Shown: positions 17,424 through 26,286 of the stretch, piece by piece
Layout of the letters: every line of letters starts with the position of its first letter
Numbering within the stretch: position 1 is the stretch's first letter
Source: Verrucomicrobiaceae bacterium
Lineage (GTDB): Bacteria > Verrucomicrobiota > Verrucomicrobiia > Verrucomicrobiales > Verrucomicrobiaceae
DNA: 64,000 nucleotides
NCBI GenBank assembly: GCA_016713035.1
Contig: JADJPW010000003.1
Coordinates: 310,001-374,000 of the forward strand
Reading direction: 5' to 3'
The notes under the pieces: model-generated
Told to the model about the DNA's origin: nothing
What the model saw: the letters and a program-made list of their open reading frames with translations, nothing else
Database searches by the model: none
Translations under genes and position numbers: made by a program

Positions 17424-18155
17424 TCACTGCCCGCGCCTTTGTCGCACGTGCCAGACATCTCGGGCCATGAGGAGAGGATCACGCAGGAAGCGGACCTTAC
17501 CGCCGGGGATTTCATGCCATGAGATGGGCTCTTCACGGACGGTGCAGCCGCTGTCGAGCAGGGTGGTCAGTAGCTCGACGTCAAAGGCGAAGCCGTGGAT
17601 GTGCAGCAGCGAGGCAATGCGCTCGAAATCGGCCCTGGGGACCAGTTTTAGCCCGCACTGGCTATCATAGACAGGCAGATCGAGCAGGATGGAGACGACG
17701 GTGGCATAGATGCGGCCCAGCACATGCCTGCGCCAATCACGTTCGACATGGCGACCGAGCATTTTCACGCGGGAGGCGATGACGGCTGTGCGTGGCGGGG
17801 AGCTGCGTGCGATGCCGATGAGACGAGCGACCTCTGCCGCAGAGCAGGAGCCATCTGCATCGACAAAGGCCAGCCAAGCGGCCTCTTTTTCCTCACGCCA
17901 GGCGGAGTAGATGGCACCGCCTTTGCCGTGATTCTCTGCGAGCATGAGCGGGGGGCGGATGAAGGCGTGTTTTTGCAAATAGGGGGCCAGTAATCCGCTC
18001 ATGGCCTGCTGCTCCTGTGCACCGGAGCCGTCCTCGACGACGCGGATGCTCACTCGGCCGACGCGGGCCATCTCCGTGGCCAACTCATCGAGAAAGGGGC
18101 CGATGCGCCCACTCTCCCGGTAACAGGGGATGATGAGCAGGACAGAGTCTGGCAT
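17424..18155 (-). CDS. Family 2 glycosyltransferase (dolichyl/undecaprenyl-phosphate glycosyltransferase-like)
   Basis: About 243 residues, no transmembrane segment. N-terminus VLLIIPCYRESGRIGPFLDEL and VVEDGSG, then LAENHGKGGAIYSAW and AFVDADGSCSAAEV (DxD-type metal site), and later VYDSQCGLKLVPR, the pattern of DPM1/ALG5-like GT2 enzymes that put a sugar on a polyprenyl phosphate. A neighbouring polyprenyl synthetase gene in the same orientation, 78 bp upstream, fits this. The ATG at 18155 was preferred to a GTG at 18173. Confidence 0.75.
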   Translation of the reverse strand: MPDSVLLIIPCYRESGRIGPFLDELATEMARVGRVSIRVVEDGSGAQEQQAMSGLLAPYLQKHAFIRPPLMLAENHGKGGAIYSAWREEKEAAWLAFVDADGSCSAAEVARLIGIARSSPPRTAVIASRVKMLGRHVERDWRRHVLGRIYATVVSILLDLPVYDSQCGLKLVPRADFERIASLLHIHGFAFDVELLTTLLDSGCTVREEPISWHEIPGGKVRFLRDPLLMARDVWHVRQRRGQ

Positions 18156-18233
18156 GGCAGCAGCAGGTGACACAGGACATGACGGCGCGGGAGGCTGATT
18201 TCCTTCCCACAGAGGAGTGAAAGCTGCGCAAGA

Positions 18234-19247
18234 TCAGCGAATGGCACGACACTGATCGAGCAGGCCATGGAGATAGCCCGTGATGTCTTCGAGCGCCTGC
18301 TTGTGCGACGTCGCGGCGAGTCCGATGAGCCCAGCACTCGCCTCCACGAGCAGATTTTGGGCGAATTTCACCGCGCGATCCACCGCGCCTTCGTAATCGG
18401 CGATCCCAGCGAGGATGCTGGTATCCATGGGCTCACCTTTGAGCAGCATGCGGTTGAGCTTCTGCTTCTGCGCATCGGTGGCATGCATCAGGAGATAAAG
18501 GATGGGGAGCGTGAGCTTCCCACGGGCTAGATCGGTGCGCAGAGTCTTGCCGACCGTTTTTTCATCCCCGACGAGATCGAGGCAGTCATCATAGATCTGG
18601 TAAGCCGTGCCAAGCTTCAGGCCATAATCACGCAGGGCTGTCTGCGTGGCTTCCGTTTGCTGATTGAGCCGTGCTCCGAGCTCGCAAGCAGCGGCAAAGA
18701 GAGCGGCGGTCTTCATTTCGATCATCTTCAGATAATCGGGGACGGAGAGATTCAGATCAAAGCGGCGCTGCGTCTGCAAAATCTCGCCCGTGCAGACATC
18801 GCGTGAGGAACGTGCGATCACGCGGCAGACATGCGTGTCATCAAACTCCGTCGCCAGCTCCAGGGCATAGGCGAAGAGGCTGTCACCGAGCAGGACACTG
18901 AGGCTGCTGCCCCATTTCGCCACGGCGGTCGGCTGGGCGCGGCGGATGTCGGCACCGTCCATGATGTCATCATGCACGAGCGAGGCGATGTGGACGAGCT
19001 CCAGAATGACGGAGAGGCGGGTATGGCCCTCATGGACTCCCCCGGTGGCTCCACCAGCGAGCACCACCAATGCGGGACGGATGCGCTTGCCACTGGTTTT
19101 GCAGACGTAGCTGACGTAGCCCTCCACACCAGGATCAAAAGCCCGCGCCTGTTCCAGGATAGCTGCTTCGACGTGTTCGAGATCCTTCTTGACGAGATGG
19201 AAGGGAAACACGGGGCTGCTGGCGCGGATGGCGGGTGCGGCGGTCAT
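18234..19247 (-). CDS. Trans-isoprenyl diphosphate synthase (polyprenyl synthetase)
   Basis: 337 residues. Contains both aspartate-rich motifs, LVHDDIMDGADIRR (first, DDxxD type with downstream RR) and YQIYDDCLDLVGDE (second), plus GKRIRPALVVLAGGA near the N-terminus. Length and motifs fit medium- or long-chain synthases such as octaprenyl diphosphate synthase, which condense isopentenyl diphosphate onto allylic diphosphates for quinone side chains. Chain length cannot be told. The frame extends to 19370, but the ATG at 19247 gives the usual N-terminus. Divergent from guanylate kinase. Confidence 0.8.
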   Translation of the reverse strand: MTAAPAIRASSPVFPFHLVKKDLEHVEAAILEQARAFDPGVEGYVSYVCKTSGKRIRPALVVLAGGATGGVHEGHTRLSVILELVHIASLVHDDIMDGADIRRAQPTAVAKWGSSLSVLLGDSLFAYALELATEFDDTHVCRVIARSSRDVCTGEILQTQRRFDLNLSVPDYLKMIEMKTAALFAAACELGARLNQQTEATQTALRDYGLKLGTAYQIYDDCLDLVGDEKTVGKTLRTDLARGKLTLPILYLLMHATDAQKQKLNRMLLKGEPMDTSILAGIADYEGAVDRAVKFAQNLLVEASAGLIGLAATSHKQALEDITGYLHGLLDQCRAIR

Positions 19248-19425
19248 TGGGAGTGGACTGGCTTCTCCTTCGGCGAACGCAGTGGATTCGTCAAATGCCC
19301 AGGCACGACATACGTGGTGCGAGGTGTCATAAAATTTGAAAACTCTGAAAACTGGGCAGCTCTTTGACACGGCGCAGTGAGTTTTTTCCGTTGGCGCTGG
19401 CGGCGGCTCACGCTAACGCAGGCAC

Positions 19426-20031
19426 ATGGACTCTCCTCAGCAGCGACTCGGCCTCCTCATCGTGCTCTCCGGCCCTTCGGGCACGGGGAAGACGACGCTG
19501 GCACACCGTATCTGTGACCGTGGCGAAGCAGTTTTTTCTGTGAGCTGCACCACGCGTGCTCCACGCCCTGGCGAAGTGGATGGCAAAGATTACTTCTTCC
19601 TCCAAGAAGCCGATTTCGTGGAAAAAATCTCCCAGGGAGAGTTTTTCGAGCACGCGAACGTGCATGGACGGCGCTACGGCACGCTGAAGAGCTATGTGGT
19701 CGAAAATTTGAAACGCGGAGTGGATGTGATCCTCGACATCGACGTGCAAGGCGCGACCCAGGTGCGCAATTGCGATGACGAGCATGTGCGACGCTGCCTG
19801 CTGGACATTTTCGTCATGCCACCCGGCCTTGATGAGCTGCGAGCCAGACTCAGCGGTCGTGCGACGGAGGACGCGGCGGCCTTTGAGCTGCGCATGCGCA
19901 ATGCGGCAGAGGAAATGACCCATTGGCGTGAATACAGCCATGTGCTCGTCAGTGGCAGCCGCGAGGCGGACGGAGCACGCTTTGATGCACTGGTCGCCGC
20001 CGCTCGCATGCGCACCAGTCTCTATATTTGA
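19426..20031 (+). CDS. gmk: Guanylate kinase
   Basis: 201 residues, the standard length. P-loop VLSGPSGTGKTTL at residues 13-25, GMP-binding region with SCTTRAPRPGEVDGKDYFFL and FFEHANVHGRRYGT, and VILDIDVQGA (Walker B-like). Phosphorylates GMP to GDP in nucleotide metabolism; essential in most bacteria. Transcribed away from the polyprenyl synthetase gene with a 178-bp gap between the two starts. Confidence 0.93.
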   Translation: MDSPQQRLGLLIVLSGPSGTGKTTLAHRICDRGEAVFSVSCTTRAPRPGEVDGKDYFFLQEADFVEKISQGEFFEHANVHGRRYGTLKSYVVENLKRGVDVILDIDVQGATQVRNCDDEHVRRCLLDIFVMPPGLDELRARLSGRATEDAAAFELRMRNAAEEMTHWREYSHVLVSGSREADGARFDALVAAARMRTSLYI

Positions 20032-20130
20032 GATCACAAGCCCAGCTTTCGCGACAAAAGGCGGTTGCTGGTGGCCTGAGTTGCTCCACATAGCAGTGGA
20101 GCGGGATTCATTCCCCTTCCCCACCAACCC

Positions 20131-20562
20131 ATGCGCGGCTCACCTCCGATTCAGCTCTTCCTGCTCCTGCTGGCCTTCGGGCTCGCGGGCATCGTGCTGT
20201 CGCGGCTTACCCGTGCAGAGTCGCCTGTGGCGAAATCTGCTGTCAAAAGCACCGCACCCGTCACCCGCGTCAAAGCACGCCTGCGCATCGAGTGGGCCGG
20301 AAAGCTCGAAAAACTCCAAATCCTGCATGAAGACCGCGATTTGGCCTCCAAGGCCGATTTGGCCAGCGAAAGCGCCGAGTTCAAAATCGAGCTACCAGAC
20401 CTCAAAAAAGGCATCGAGCTCCAAATCAGCGCCAAATGGCCCACTGGCACGCCCAAAACCGCCCTCAGCATCGAAATCGAGCCTGATGGCCACGACTCAC
20501 GCTCACTCCTGCGCTGGACCGAGGACGCCAGCCTGGAGGACATCCTCGTATTCTCATGGTGA
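20131..20562 (+). CDS. Hypothetical membrane-anchored protein
   Basis: 143 residues with one N-terminal hydrophobic segment (IQLFLLLLAFGLAGIVLSRL), then a soluble beta-rich region (RLRIEWAGKLEKLQILHEDRD, IELPDLKKGIELQISAKWP, DASLEDILVFSW). Not recognised. The stop overlaps the start of the following ABC ATPase by 7 nt, so the two are probably co-translated and functionally linked; the topology would put its C-terminal domain outside the cytoplasm. Confidence 0.6.
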   Translation: MRGSPPIQLFLLLLAFGLAGIVLSRLTRAESPVAKSAVKSTAPVTRVKARLRIEWAGKLEKLQILHEDRDLASKADLASESAEFKIELPDLKKGIELQISAKWPTGTPKTALSIEIEPDGHDSRSLLRWTEDASLEDILVFSW

Positions 20563-21350
20563 CCGCAGACGACCACACGCATTGCACCCACGACCATGAT
20601 CACGGCGATCATGTCTGCTGGGGTGGCGGCGGAGATGCCCGCAGCCACCATCACCGCCTCATCATTGATGACCTACGCGTCAGCTACCGCGACGTCCTCG
20701 CCCTAGATGGCATCCACCTCAGTGCTGAATGCGGTCGCAGCATCGCCCTCATCGGCCCGAATGGCGCTGGTAAAAGCACTCTGCTGAAATCCCTGGCAGG
20801 ACTCATCCCCGCAGACAGTGGCAGCATCCTCTGGCGCGGCCAGCCGCTCACCCGCAGCAGTCGCGAGATCGCCTACCTACCCCAGCGCGGCGATGTGGAC
20901 TGGAATTTCCCCATCACCGTGCGTGGCCTGGTGGAAATGGGCCGCTACCCCAATCTCGGCTGGTGGAAAAACTTCTCCCCGCATGACGCTGACATCGTCG
21001 CCCGCGCTTTGAAAGCCATGCAGCTCGAGGACCTCCAGCATCGCCAGATCCGCGCCCTCTCCGGAGGCCAGCAGCAGCGTGCCTTCATCGCCCGCGCCCT
21101 AGCCCAGGAGGCCCATGTGCTCCTACTCGATGAGCCCTTCACCGGCCTGGATAAGCCCGCCCAGGACAACCTCGCCCGCCTCATGCGCGAGCTCACCCGC
21201 GAAGGCCGCCTCCTCATCGCCAGCCATCACGATCTACAAACCGCACCCGCCATCTTCGACGACGTGCTCCTCATCCGCAAAACACAGGTCGCCTACGGCC
21301 CCGTCGCCCAGGCCCTCTCCCGAGAAAACGTCCGACTCGCCTACGAATAG
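20556..21350 (+). CDS. Metal-type ABC transporter ATP-binding protein with His-rich N-terminus
   Basis: 264 residues. Walker A IGPNGAGKSTLLKSLAG, signature LSGGQQQRAFIARALA, Walker B HVLLLDEPFTGLD and H-switch ASHHD are all present, so it is an active-type ATPase. The overall pattern (YLPQRGDVDWNFPITVRGLVEMGRYP) is that of zinc/manganese/iron importers (ZnuC/MntB/SitB). The first 34 residues carry a string of histidines and two cysteines (HTHCTHDHDHGDHVC, later SHHH), which looks like a metal-binding tail. No permease or substrate-binding gene adjoins: the upstream gene is a small anchored protein and the downstream gene a PfkB kinase. Confidence 0.8.
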   Translation: MVTADDHTHCTHDHDHGDHVCWGGGGDARSHHHRLIIDDLRVSYRDVLALDGIHLSAECGRSIALIGPNGAGKSTLLKSLAGLIPADSGSILWRGQPLTRSSREIAYLPQRGDVDWNFPITVRGLVEMGRYPNLGWWKNFSPHDADIVARALKAMQLEDLQHRQIRALSGGQQQRAFIARALAQEAHVLLLDEPFTGLDKPAQDNLARLMRELTREGRLLIASHHDLQTAPAIFDDVLLIRKTQVAYGPVAQALSRENVRLAYE

Positions 21351-21375
21351 TGACCGAGTCTGCACACTCCTCACC

Positions 21376-22179
21376 ATGTCCTCCCCCAGCATCCTCGGCA
21401 TCGGCGCGGCGACACGAGATGTCTTTTATCTGGTGTCAGACTTCCATGCCGAGGAGCATGTCTCACAGGCCCTCCGATGCGATGAGGACGCAGGCGGTCC
21501 GGTAGCGACAGCGCTGGCCGTGCTCCAGGCCCATGGCCATGCATGCCATCTGCTCGATGCAGAGCAGCCGGCCCGTGCCACCATCCTGGTGCGGCAGCGT
21601 GATGGTGCGCGGCAGATCATCTTCATGCCCTCCACGGCCCCTGAGCCGCTCTTCCAGCCCCAGATGCTCGATGGTGTGGCTTTGCTCCATCTCAATGGTC
21701 GGCATGAAAAAGCCTGCCGAGCCGCCATCGAGACCGCCCAGCGACAAAACACCGAAATTTCCTTCGATGGCGGCGCAGGCCGATACCGGGAGTCGATTCG
21801 CGATTTGCTCATGGCGAGCCACCTGCGCATCCTCTCGCGTGACTTCGCGGAAAAAGCCGCTGGCAGCACCGATCTGGCCGAAATCGCCAGTCGCCTGCTT
21901 CAGCCGCCTGCGCGGCTGCTCGTCATCACCGATGGCGTGCATGGCAGTCATATCTGGACAGCGGATGGCCCACCTTTCCATCAAGCCGCCATCCCCGCGA
22001 CACCGCTAGTGGACACCACCGGATGTGGAGACGTGTACCACGGAGCTTTTCTCCACGGGCACCTGCAAAAATGGCCCCTCCAGCGCTGCGCCGAATACGC
22101 CAGCCGACTCGCCGCAAAAAACGCCGAAGGTCTCGGCGGACGCCATGTACTGCGAGTCATGAACGCTGGACGAGAATGA
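21376..22179 (+). CDS. PfkB-family carbohydrate kinase
   Basis: 267 residues, slightly short for the family. N-terminal ILGIGAATRDVFYLV and DAGGPVATALAVLQAHG (glycine-rich substrate region), and near the end VDTTGCGDVYHGAFLHG, the PfkB signature with Gly-Cys-Gly-Asp in place of the usual Gly-Ala-Gly-Asp; the catalytic Asp is kept. Phosphorylates a sugar or nucleoside; the substrate is unknown. It starts 25 bp after the ABC ATPase. Confidence 0.75.
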   Translation: MSSPSILGIGAATRDVFYLVSDFHAEEHVSQALRCDEDAGGPVATALAVLQAHGHACHLLDAEQPARATILVRQRDGARQIIFMPSTAPEPLFQPQMLDGVALLHLNGRHEKACRAAIETAQRQNTEISFDGGAGRYRESIRDLLMASHLRILSRDFAEKAAGSTDLAEIASRLLQPPARLLVITDGVHGSHIWTADGPPFHQAAIPATPLVDTTGCGDVYHGAFLHGHLQKWPLQRCAEYASRLAAKNAEGLGGRHVLRVMNAGRE

Positions 22180-22213
22180 GGCTAGCGGTGCAAAGACCCA
22201 GTCGATGGATCGC

Positions 22214-25021
22214 TCACTTAAGGCTCAGGATGAACGCCTTCACATCCGCAAACTCCTGTGGCTTCAAAATAAGATTCATCGGCGGCATCGGCGAGATCGG
22301 CGTGGCGGTGTAGCCTTCGGCGAGCTTGGCGTTCGGGTTGATGAGGCTTTCCTGGATGTAGGCGGCGTCTTTGCGGCTGGCGATGCCGTCGAGGGCGGGG
22401 CCTACGGCGCTGCCCTGGCCTTTGAGCATGTGGCAGTTCTTGCAAGCGGCCACGGGATGCTCCCAGAAGATCTTTTCGCCGCGTTTGGCATCGCCGACGA
22501 GCTTGCTCGCATCGTCTTCGTTTTCGAGGATGAGCTCGCAGAGCTTCACGTCGTCGAAGTAGATGTCGCCTTTGCCGACGTGGAGGAGGTTGATGCTGGC
22601 TTTCGGGCGGTCCTTGCTGTTGAAGACGACTTCCACCTCGGTCCAGTCCTGGTTGCGGCTGATTTTCGGCGAGGTCTCGGCGCGGCCGATGTGGTCGTTG
22701 AGGCTGGCTTTGCCGCGGAAGGCATGCGTTTTGATCCAGGCACTGAGGCGGTATTCGGTGTTCGGTTTGAGTGCCACATCGGCGAAGGAGCTGGTGTCGG
22801 CGTCATCGCGGGTGATGCAGCGCATGGCGCGTTTGCCGCTGTGGACCATCTTGGGATCGGTGACGAAGCCCCACTGCGCGTCTTTGTTGCCGGGGCGGTT
22901 GCCGTAGTCGCGCTGTTGCCACGTTTTGGCGATGGGTTCTTCAAAGCCGGGGTTGGGGAGCAGGTTGGGGCCTTCTTTGTAGTTTAGGGCCTTGTGCTTC
23001 TTCCCGAGCATCTTCGCGGCCTCGGCGAGCCATTCGTCGTTTTTCACGACAGGATCGCTGGCGAGCTTTTTGACGAGTGTTTGGATCTCAGGCGTCGTGG
23101 CGAAGTCGGAGAGCTTCACGAACGCAGCGAGGCGTGTGTTCAAATCAGGATCAGAGATGACGCCGGAGCCGAAGAAGAGGTCCTGCGCGGCCTTGTCGGC
23201 GCCGAGGGCGCGGATGGCGTTGCGGCGGAGTTTGGCGTCTTTGGAGATGAGGGCGGCTTGGTGGGTTTTGGCGTCGAGTTTTTCGAGGCCGTGAAGTGTC
23301 CATAGCGAATGAATCGAGCCAATCTTACCTTCGGTTGCTGAAACAGCAGCTTTGAGATCTGGAACCAATTCGTCTTTTCCTGAATGGATGAATGCCTGTT
23401 TTTCTACAAGAACCTTCTGAACCAAAAGACGACCATGCTGAGTGTTTTGGTTTAGCGCTGAAACCCAGTTTTTGCTGGTGGTCTTGGGAGCAGGCATGGG
23501 GCCGCCAACATACCTTGGTGCGTCTTTTGCAACGATCCGATAGATGCGCCCACGGCTGTGATCCCGCAGCTCATTTTCATGCGCACCACCGACGCCGGTC
23601 GTCGCCACGAAGCCGCCGCGTTCTTTGCTGGGCGTGGGGTTGTGCTGGATGATGAAGTTTTCGAAATCGGCCACCCACACCGCACCATCGGGGCCGACCT
23701 CGGCATGCACGGGGCTGTTCCATTCGTCGCTGCTGGCGTAGATGTTGAAGGCATCGAGCGCCTTGTAGCCGGCACCGTCTGGCTGCACGTCCATGAGGGC
23801 CACGACCTTCATCGTGGGCTCGCAGACCATGGCCATGCCTTGGAAGCGCTTTGGCAAAGCATCGCTGTAGATGAAGTTCGAGCCTGCGGCGGCGGTGTAG
23901 CCGCCGAAGACGTCCACTTGGCGGAAGTTTGGCGTGATGGTGTGGCAGGTATCGTCGACGTTGATCTTCTTCGCGGTCATGCCGCGTGAGCCTTCCGCGT
24001 AGGCGGTGGCGGGGATGCCGCCGAAGAAGATGGGCGCACCATTCGCGGTGCCGCCGAATTGATCGCCCGCATCATTGTAGCTGTGGCCCCACGCGTTGTT
24101 CGTGAACTGGTGCAGGAACTCGATGGCGCTGCCGTCCGGCTTAAAGCGATACGTTCCCATGGCGAACTGATGCTGCTTCCCGCCGACGTAGCCTTCGATG
24201 CCGCTGTAGCCGACGCAGCCGTAGATCCAGTTGTCGAAGCCGTAATGCAGGCTGCTCGCCTGTGCATGCGTGTCGCGGATGCCCCAGCAGTCGATGATGA
24301 CCTCGCGTTTGTCGGCTTTGTCATCGCCATCCGTGTCTTCGAGGTAGATGAACTGCGGCGGTGCGGCCACGATGATGCCTTTGCGGGCGAAAACGATGCC
24401 GGTGGGCAGATTGAGCTTGTCGGCGAAGACGGTGAATTTGTCCGCTTTGCCATCGCCATCGGTGTCTTCGCAGATTTTCACGCTGTCCTGGCCTTCGTGG
24501 TTCTCGCTGACGCCGTGCGGGTAGTCGCGAGTTTCGACGACCCAGCAACGACCACGCTCATCCCACGCGAAGGCGATGGGTTTCGCGATGTCTGGCTCGC
24601 TGGCGAAGAGCTTCAGCTCGCAATCCGCAGGCACCTGTGTGCGCTCCATGCTGCCTTTGGGCGAAAACGGCTTCTGGAAGGTGAGCGGCTCCGGGCGCTT
24701 CTCGTAGTTCGCGACCTGCGGATGCTTTTCACGCTGCTCAGGCTCTCTTTGGGCCAAAAAGGCCTCGTAGGCGGCTTTGCGCTCGGCGGAGAGCTTGGAG
24801 AGGATGGCGTCGCGGCTGAGATCGTCACTCGGTTTCACGACGAGGTCGAAATTCGCATCCACTTTGTCCTTCGCGTAATCAAAATAGATCGCATCACGGC
24901 CGAGGTCACGCATGGCGGCGTGGAGCGGAGCCGTATCGGAACCAGGTGAGTCCACATACAGCACGCGGATGGGGCTGGCGGCAGCGGAGAGAGTGGCGAG
25001 GAGAAACAAAAGCGATTTCAT
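22214..25021 (-). CDS. PVC-type CxxCH heme-binding beta-propeller protein with carbohydrate-binding-like insert
   Basis: 935 residues with a signal peptide (MKSLLFLLATLSAAAS). Residues about 130-520 form a propeller of the membrane-bound dehydrogenase type (TIGR02604; FAWDERGRCWVVETRDYP, EDTDGDGKADKFTVFADKLNLPTG, VWVADFENFIIQHN). A HEAT-like helical region follows, then NLLPNPGFEEPIAKTW begins a jelly-roll domain like CBM_4_9. The C-terminus carries a single heme site, ACKNCHMLKGQG, with VGPALDG and PMPPMNLILKPQEFADVKAFI as in TIGR02603. Exported; such proteins are expanded in PVC genomes and proposed to oxidise sugars. Divergent from a PAS-AraC regulator 64 bp away, which may control it. Confidence 0.8.
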   Translation of the reverse strand: MKSLLFLLATLSAAASPIRVLYVDSPGSDTAPLHAAMRDLGRDAIYFDYAKDKVDANFDLVVKPSDDLSRDAILSKLSAERKAAYEAFLAQREPEQREKHPQVANYEKRPEPLTFQKPFSPKGSMERTQVPADCELKLFASEPDIAKPIAFAWDERGRCWVVETRDYPHGVSENHEGQDSVKICEDTDGDGKADKFTVFADKLNLPTGIVFARKGIIVAAPPQFIYLEDTDGDDKADKREVIIDCWGIRDTHAQASSLHYGFDNWIYGCVGYSGIEGYVGGKQHQFAMGTYRFKPDGSAIEFLHQFTNNAWGHSYNDAGDQFGGTANGAPIFFGGIPATAYAEGSRGMTAKKINVDDTCHTITPNFRQVDVFGGYTAAAGSNFIYSDALPKRFQGMAMVCEPTMKVVALMDVQPDGAGYKALDAFNIYASSDEWNSPVHAEVGPDGAVWVADFENFIIQHNPTPSKERGGFVATTGVGGAHENELRDHSRGRIYRIVAKDAPRYVGGPMPAPKTTSKNWVSALNQNTQHGRLLVQKVLVEKQAFIHSGKDELVPDLKAAVSATEGKIGSIHSLWTLHGLEKLDAKTHQAALISKDAKLRRNAIRALGADKAAQDLFFGSGVISDPDLNTRLAAFVKLSDFATTPEIQTLVKKLASDPVVKNDEWLAEAAKMLGKKHKALNYKEGPNLLPNPGFEEPIAKTWQQRDYGNRPGNKDAQWGFVTDPKMVHSGKRAMRCITRDDADTSSFADVALKPNTEYRLSAWIKTHAFRGKASLNDHIGRAETSPKISRNQDWTEVEVVFNSKDRPKASINLLHVGKGDIYFDDVKLCELILENEDDASKLVGDAKRGEKIFWEHPVAACKNCHMLKGQGSAVGPALDGIASRKDAAYIQESLINPNAKLAEGYTATPISPMPPMNLILKPQEFADVKAFILSLK

Positions 25022-25085
25022 CGTGAGGACGAACAAACTCATCTTCCCACTCGATTTCGCCGACAACTTTTTGTAACAATCCGCC

Positions 25086-25841
25086 ATGCCCCTCCAAACG
25101 GAGCCCCCCATCCGCCGTGCCTTTCTCCGCCAAATCGCCAGTGAGAGCGCTTTTTATCGACTCTTCGATCATCTGCCTGGCATATCGTTTTTTGCCAAAG
25201 ACAGGCAGTTTCGCATCGTCTGTGCGAATCAGCATTTCATCGAGCGCTTTGGCTTCAAAGAAGAAGCGGAAATCGTGGGCAAGACCGACTTTGACATCCT
25301 ACCGCCGCGATTGGCCGAGCATTTCCGGCAGGATGATGAAAAGGTGATGACCTCGGCACAGCCGCATTTGGGGATCGTGGAGCTGTTTTTCAATCGCCAG
25401 GGCATCCCAGACTGGTTCATCACCAATAAGCTGCCTGTCTTGGGCAAAAACGGACAGGTAATCGGCATCATGGGCACCACGCAGCGCTACGAAGAGCGAC
25501 GGGAGATGATGCAGCCGTATGCGCTGATCGGTCCTGCGGTCGAATTCATCCGTGAGCACTTCCGGCAGCGTATCCGGGTGGAGGAGCTAGCGACCCTGGC
25601 GCATCTCTCGACCCGGCAATTGCACCGGAAGTTCATTGATGCCTTTGGGCTAAGTCCGCAGGCCTTTGTGATGAAACTGCGAGTCCAGGCCGCCTGCGAT
25701 GCCCTACAAGCAGGGCGACAGATCGCCGAAACAGCACGGGAGCTGGGCTTCTACGATCAAAGCGTCTTCACCCACCAATTCCAAAAACACATGGGCATCA
25801 CGCCGATGCGCTTCCAGCGCCAGTGTGGCGTGCGGCGATAG
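25086..25841 (+). CDS. AraC-family transcriptional regulator with N-terminal PAS domain
   Basis: 251 residues. Residues about 20-130 form a PAS domain (LFDHLPGISFFAKDRQFRIV, ERFGFKEEAEIVGKTDFDILP, ITNKLPVLGKNGQVIGIMGT). The C-terminal 100 residues carry two helix-turn-helices of AraC type (IRVEELATLAHLSTRQLHRKF and ELGFYDQSVFTHQFQKHMGITP). This combination usually senses a small ligand in the cytoplasm. It is divergently transcribed from the large CxxCH propeller gene with a 64-bp gap, a common arrangement for a local regulator. Confidence 0.85.
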   Translation: MPLQTEPPIRRAFLRQIASESAFYRLFDHLPGISFFAKDRQFRIVCANQHFIERFGFKEEAEIVGKTDFDILPPRLAEHFRQDDEKVMTSAQPHLGIVELFFNRQGIPDWFITNKLPVLGKNGQVIGIMGTTQRYEERREMMQPYALIGPAVEFIREHFRQRIRVEELATLAHLSTRQLHRKFIDAFGLSPQAFVMKLRVQAACDALQAGRQIAETARELGFYDQSVFTHQFQKHMGITPMRFQRQCGVRR

Positions 25842-25935
25842 CCCCACTACAACAGATTTCAGAGAACACGGAATGCAGGGTTGCACACTTGTGGCGCTTT
25901 GAGTTAAGAATAACGCACCTTTTCCACCCACCACC

Positions 25936-26286
25936 ATGACCCAGCCCCAACGTGAAGCCGCTCTCGATCTGATTATCCTCGCTATTTTTGTCGATGCGCA
26001 TGTGAGCATCAAAGAAGACGCTTCGCTGCAAGCGGCTCTGGATAAGATCGGCTGGGAAGCGCTGAAGCCGCGTGAGATTTTCTTCTGCAACTCGATGAAC
26101 CGGGCACGCAATGCCTGTGAGACACCCGCTGCGACAGCGGCCTATATCGCCGAGCGTGGCAACGTCCTCTCGGGCGTGTGGACCAAGACGGAGACGCTGT
26201 GCCTGCTGGCGAGCGTGCTGGCCAGCGATGGCGTGACGGTGGAGGAATCCGCCTTCCTGGCCCAGGTCAAAGCTGCGCTGAAATGA
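25936..26286 (+). CDS. TerB-like small helical protein
   Basis: 116 residues, all-helical prediction. The pattern AALDLIILAIFVDAHVSIKEDASLQAALDKIGW with a second helix set near the end (LCLLASVLASDGVTVEESAFLAQVKAAL) is the TerB-type (tellurite resistance protein B-like) repeat in which acidic residues may bind metal. Function in this setting is unknown. Its stop overlaps the lnt start (ATGA), so it is co-translated with lnt. Confidence 0.55.
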   Translation: MTQPQREAALDLIILAIFVDAHVSIKEDASLQAALDKIGWEALKPREIFFCNSMNRARNACETPAATAAYIAERGNVLSGVWTKTETLCLLASVLASDGVTVEESAFLAQVKAALK

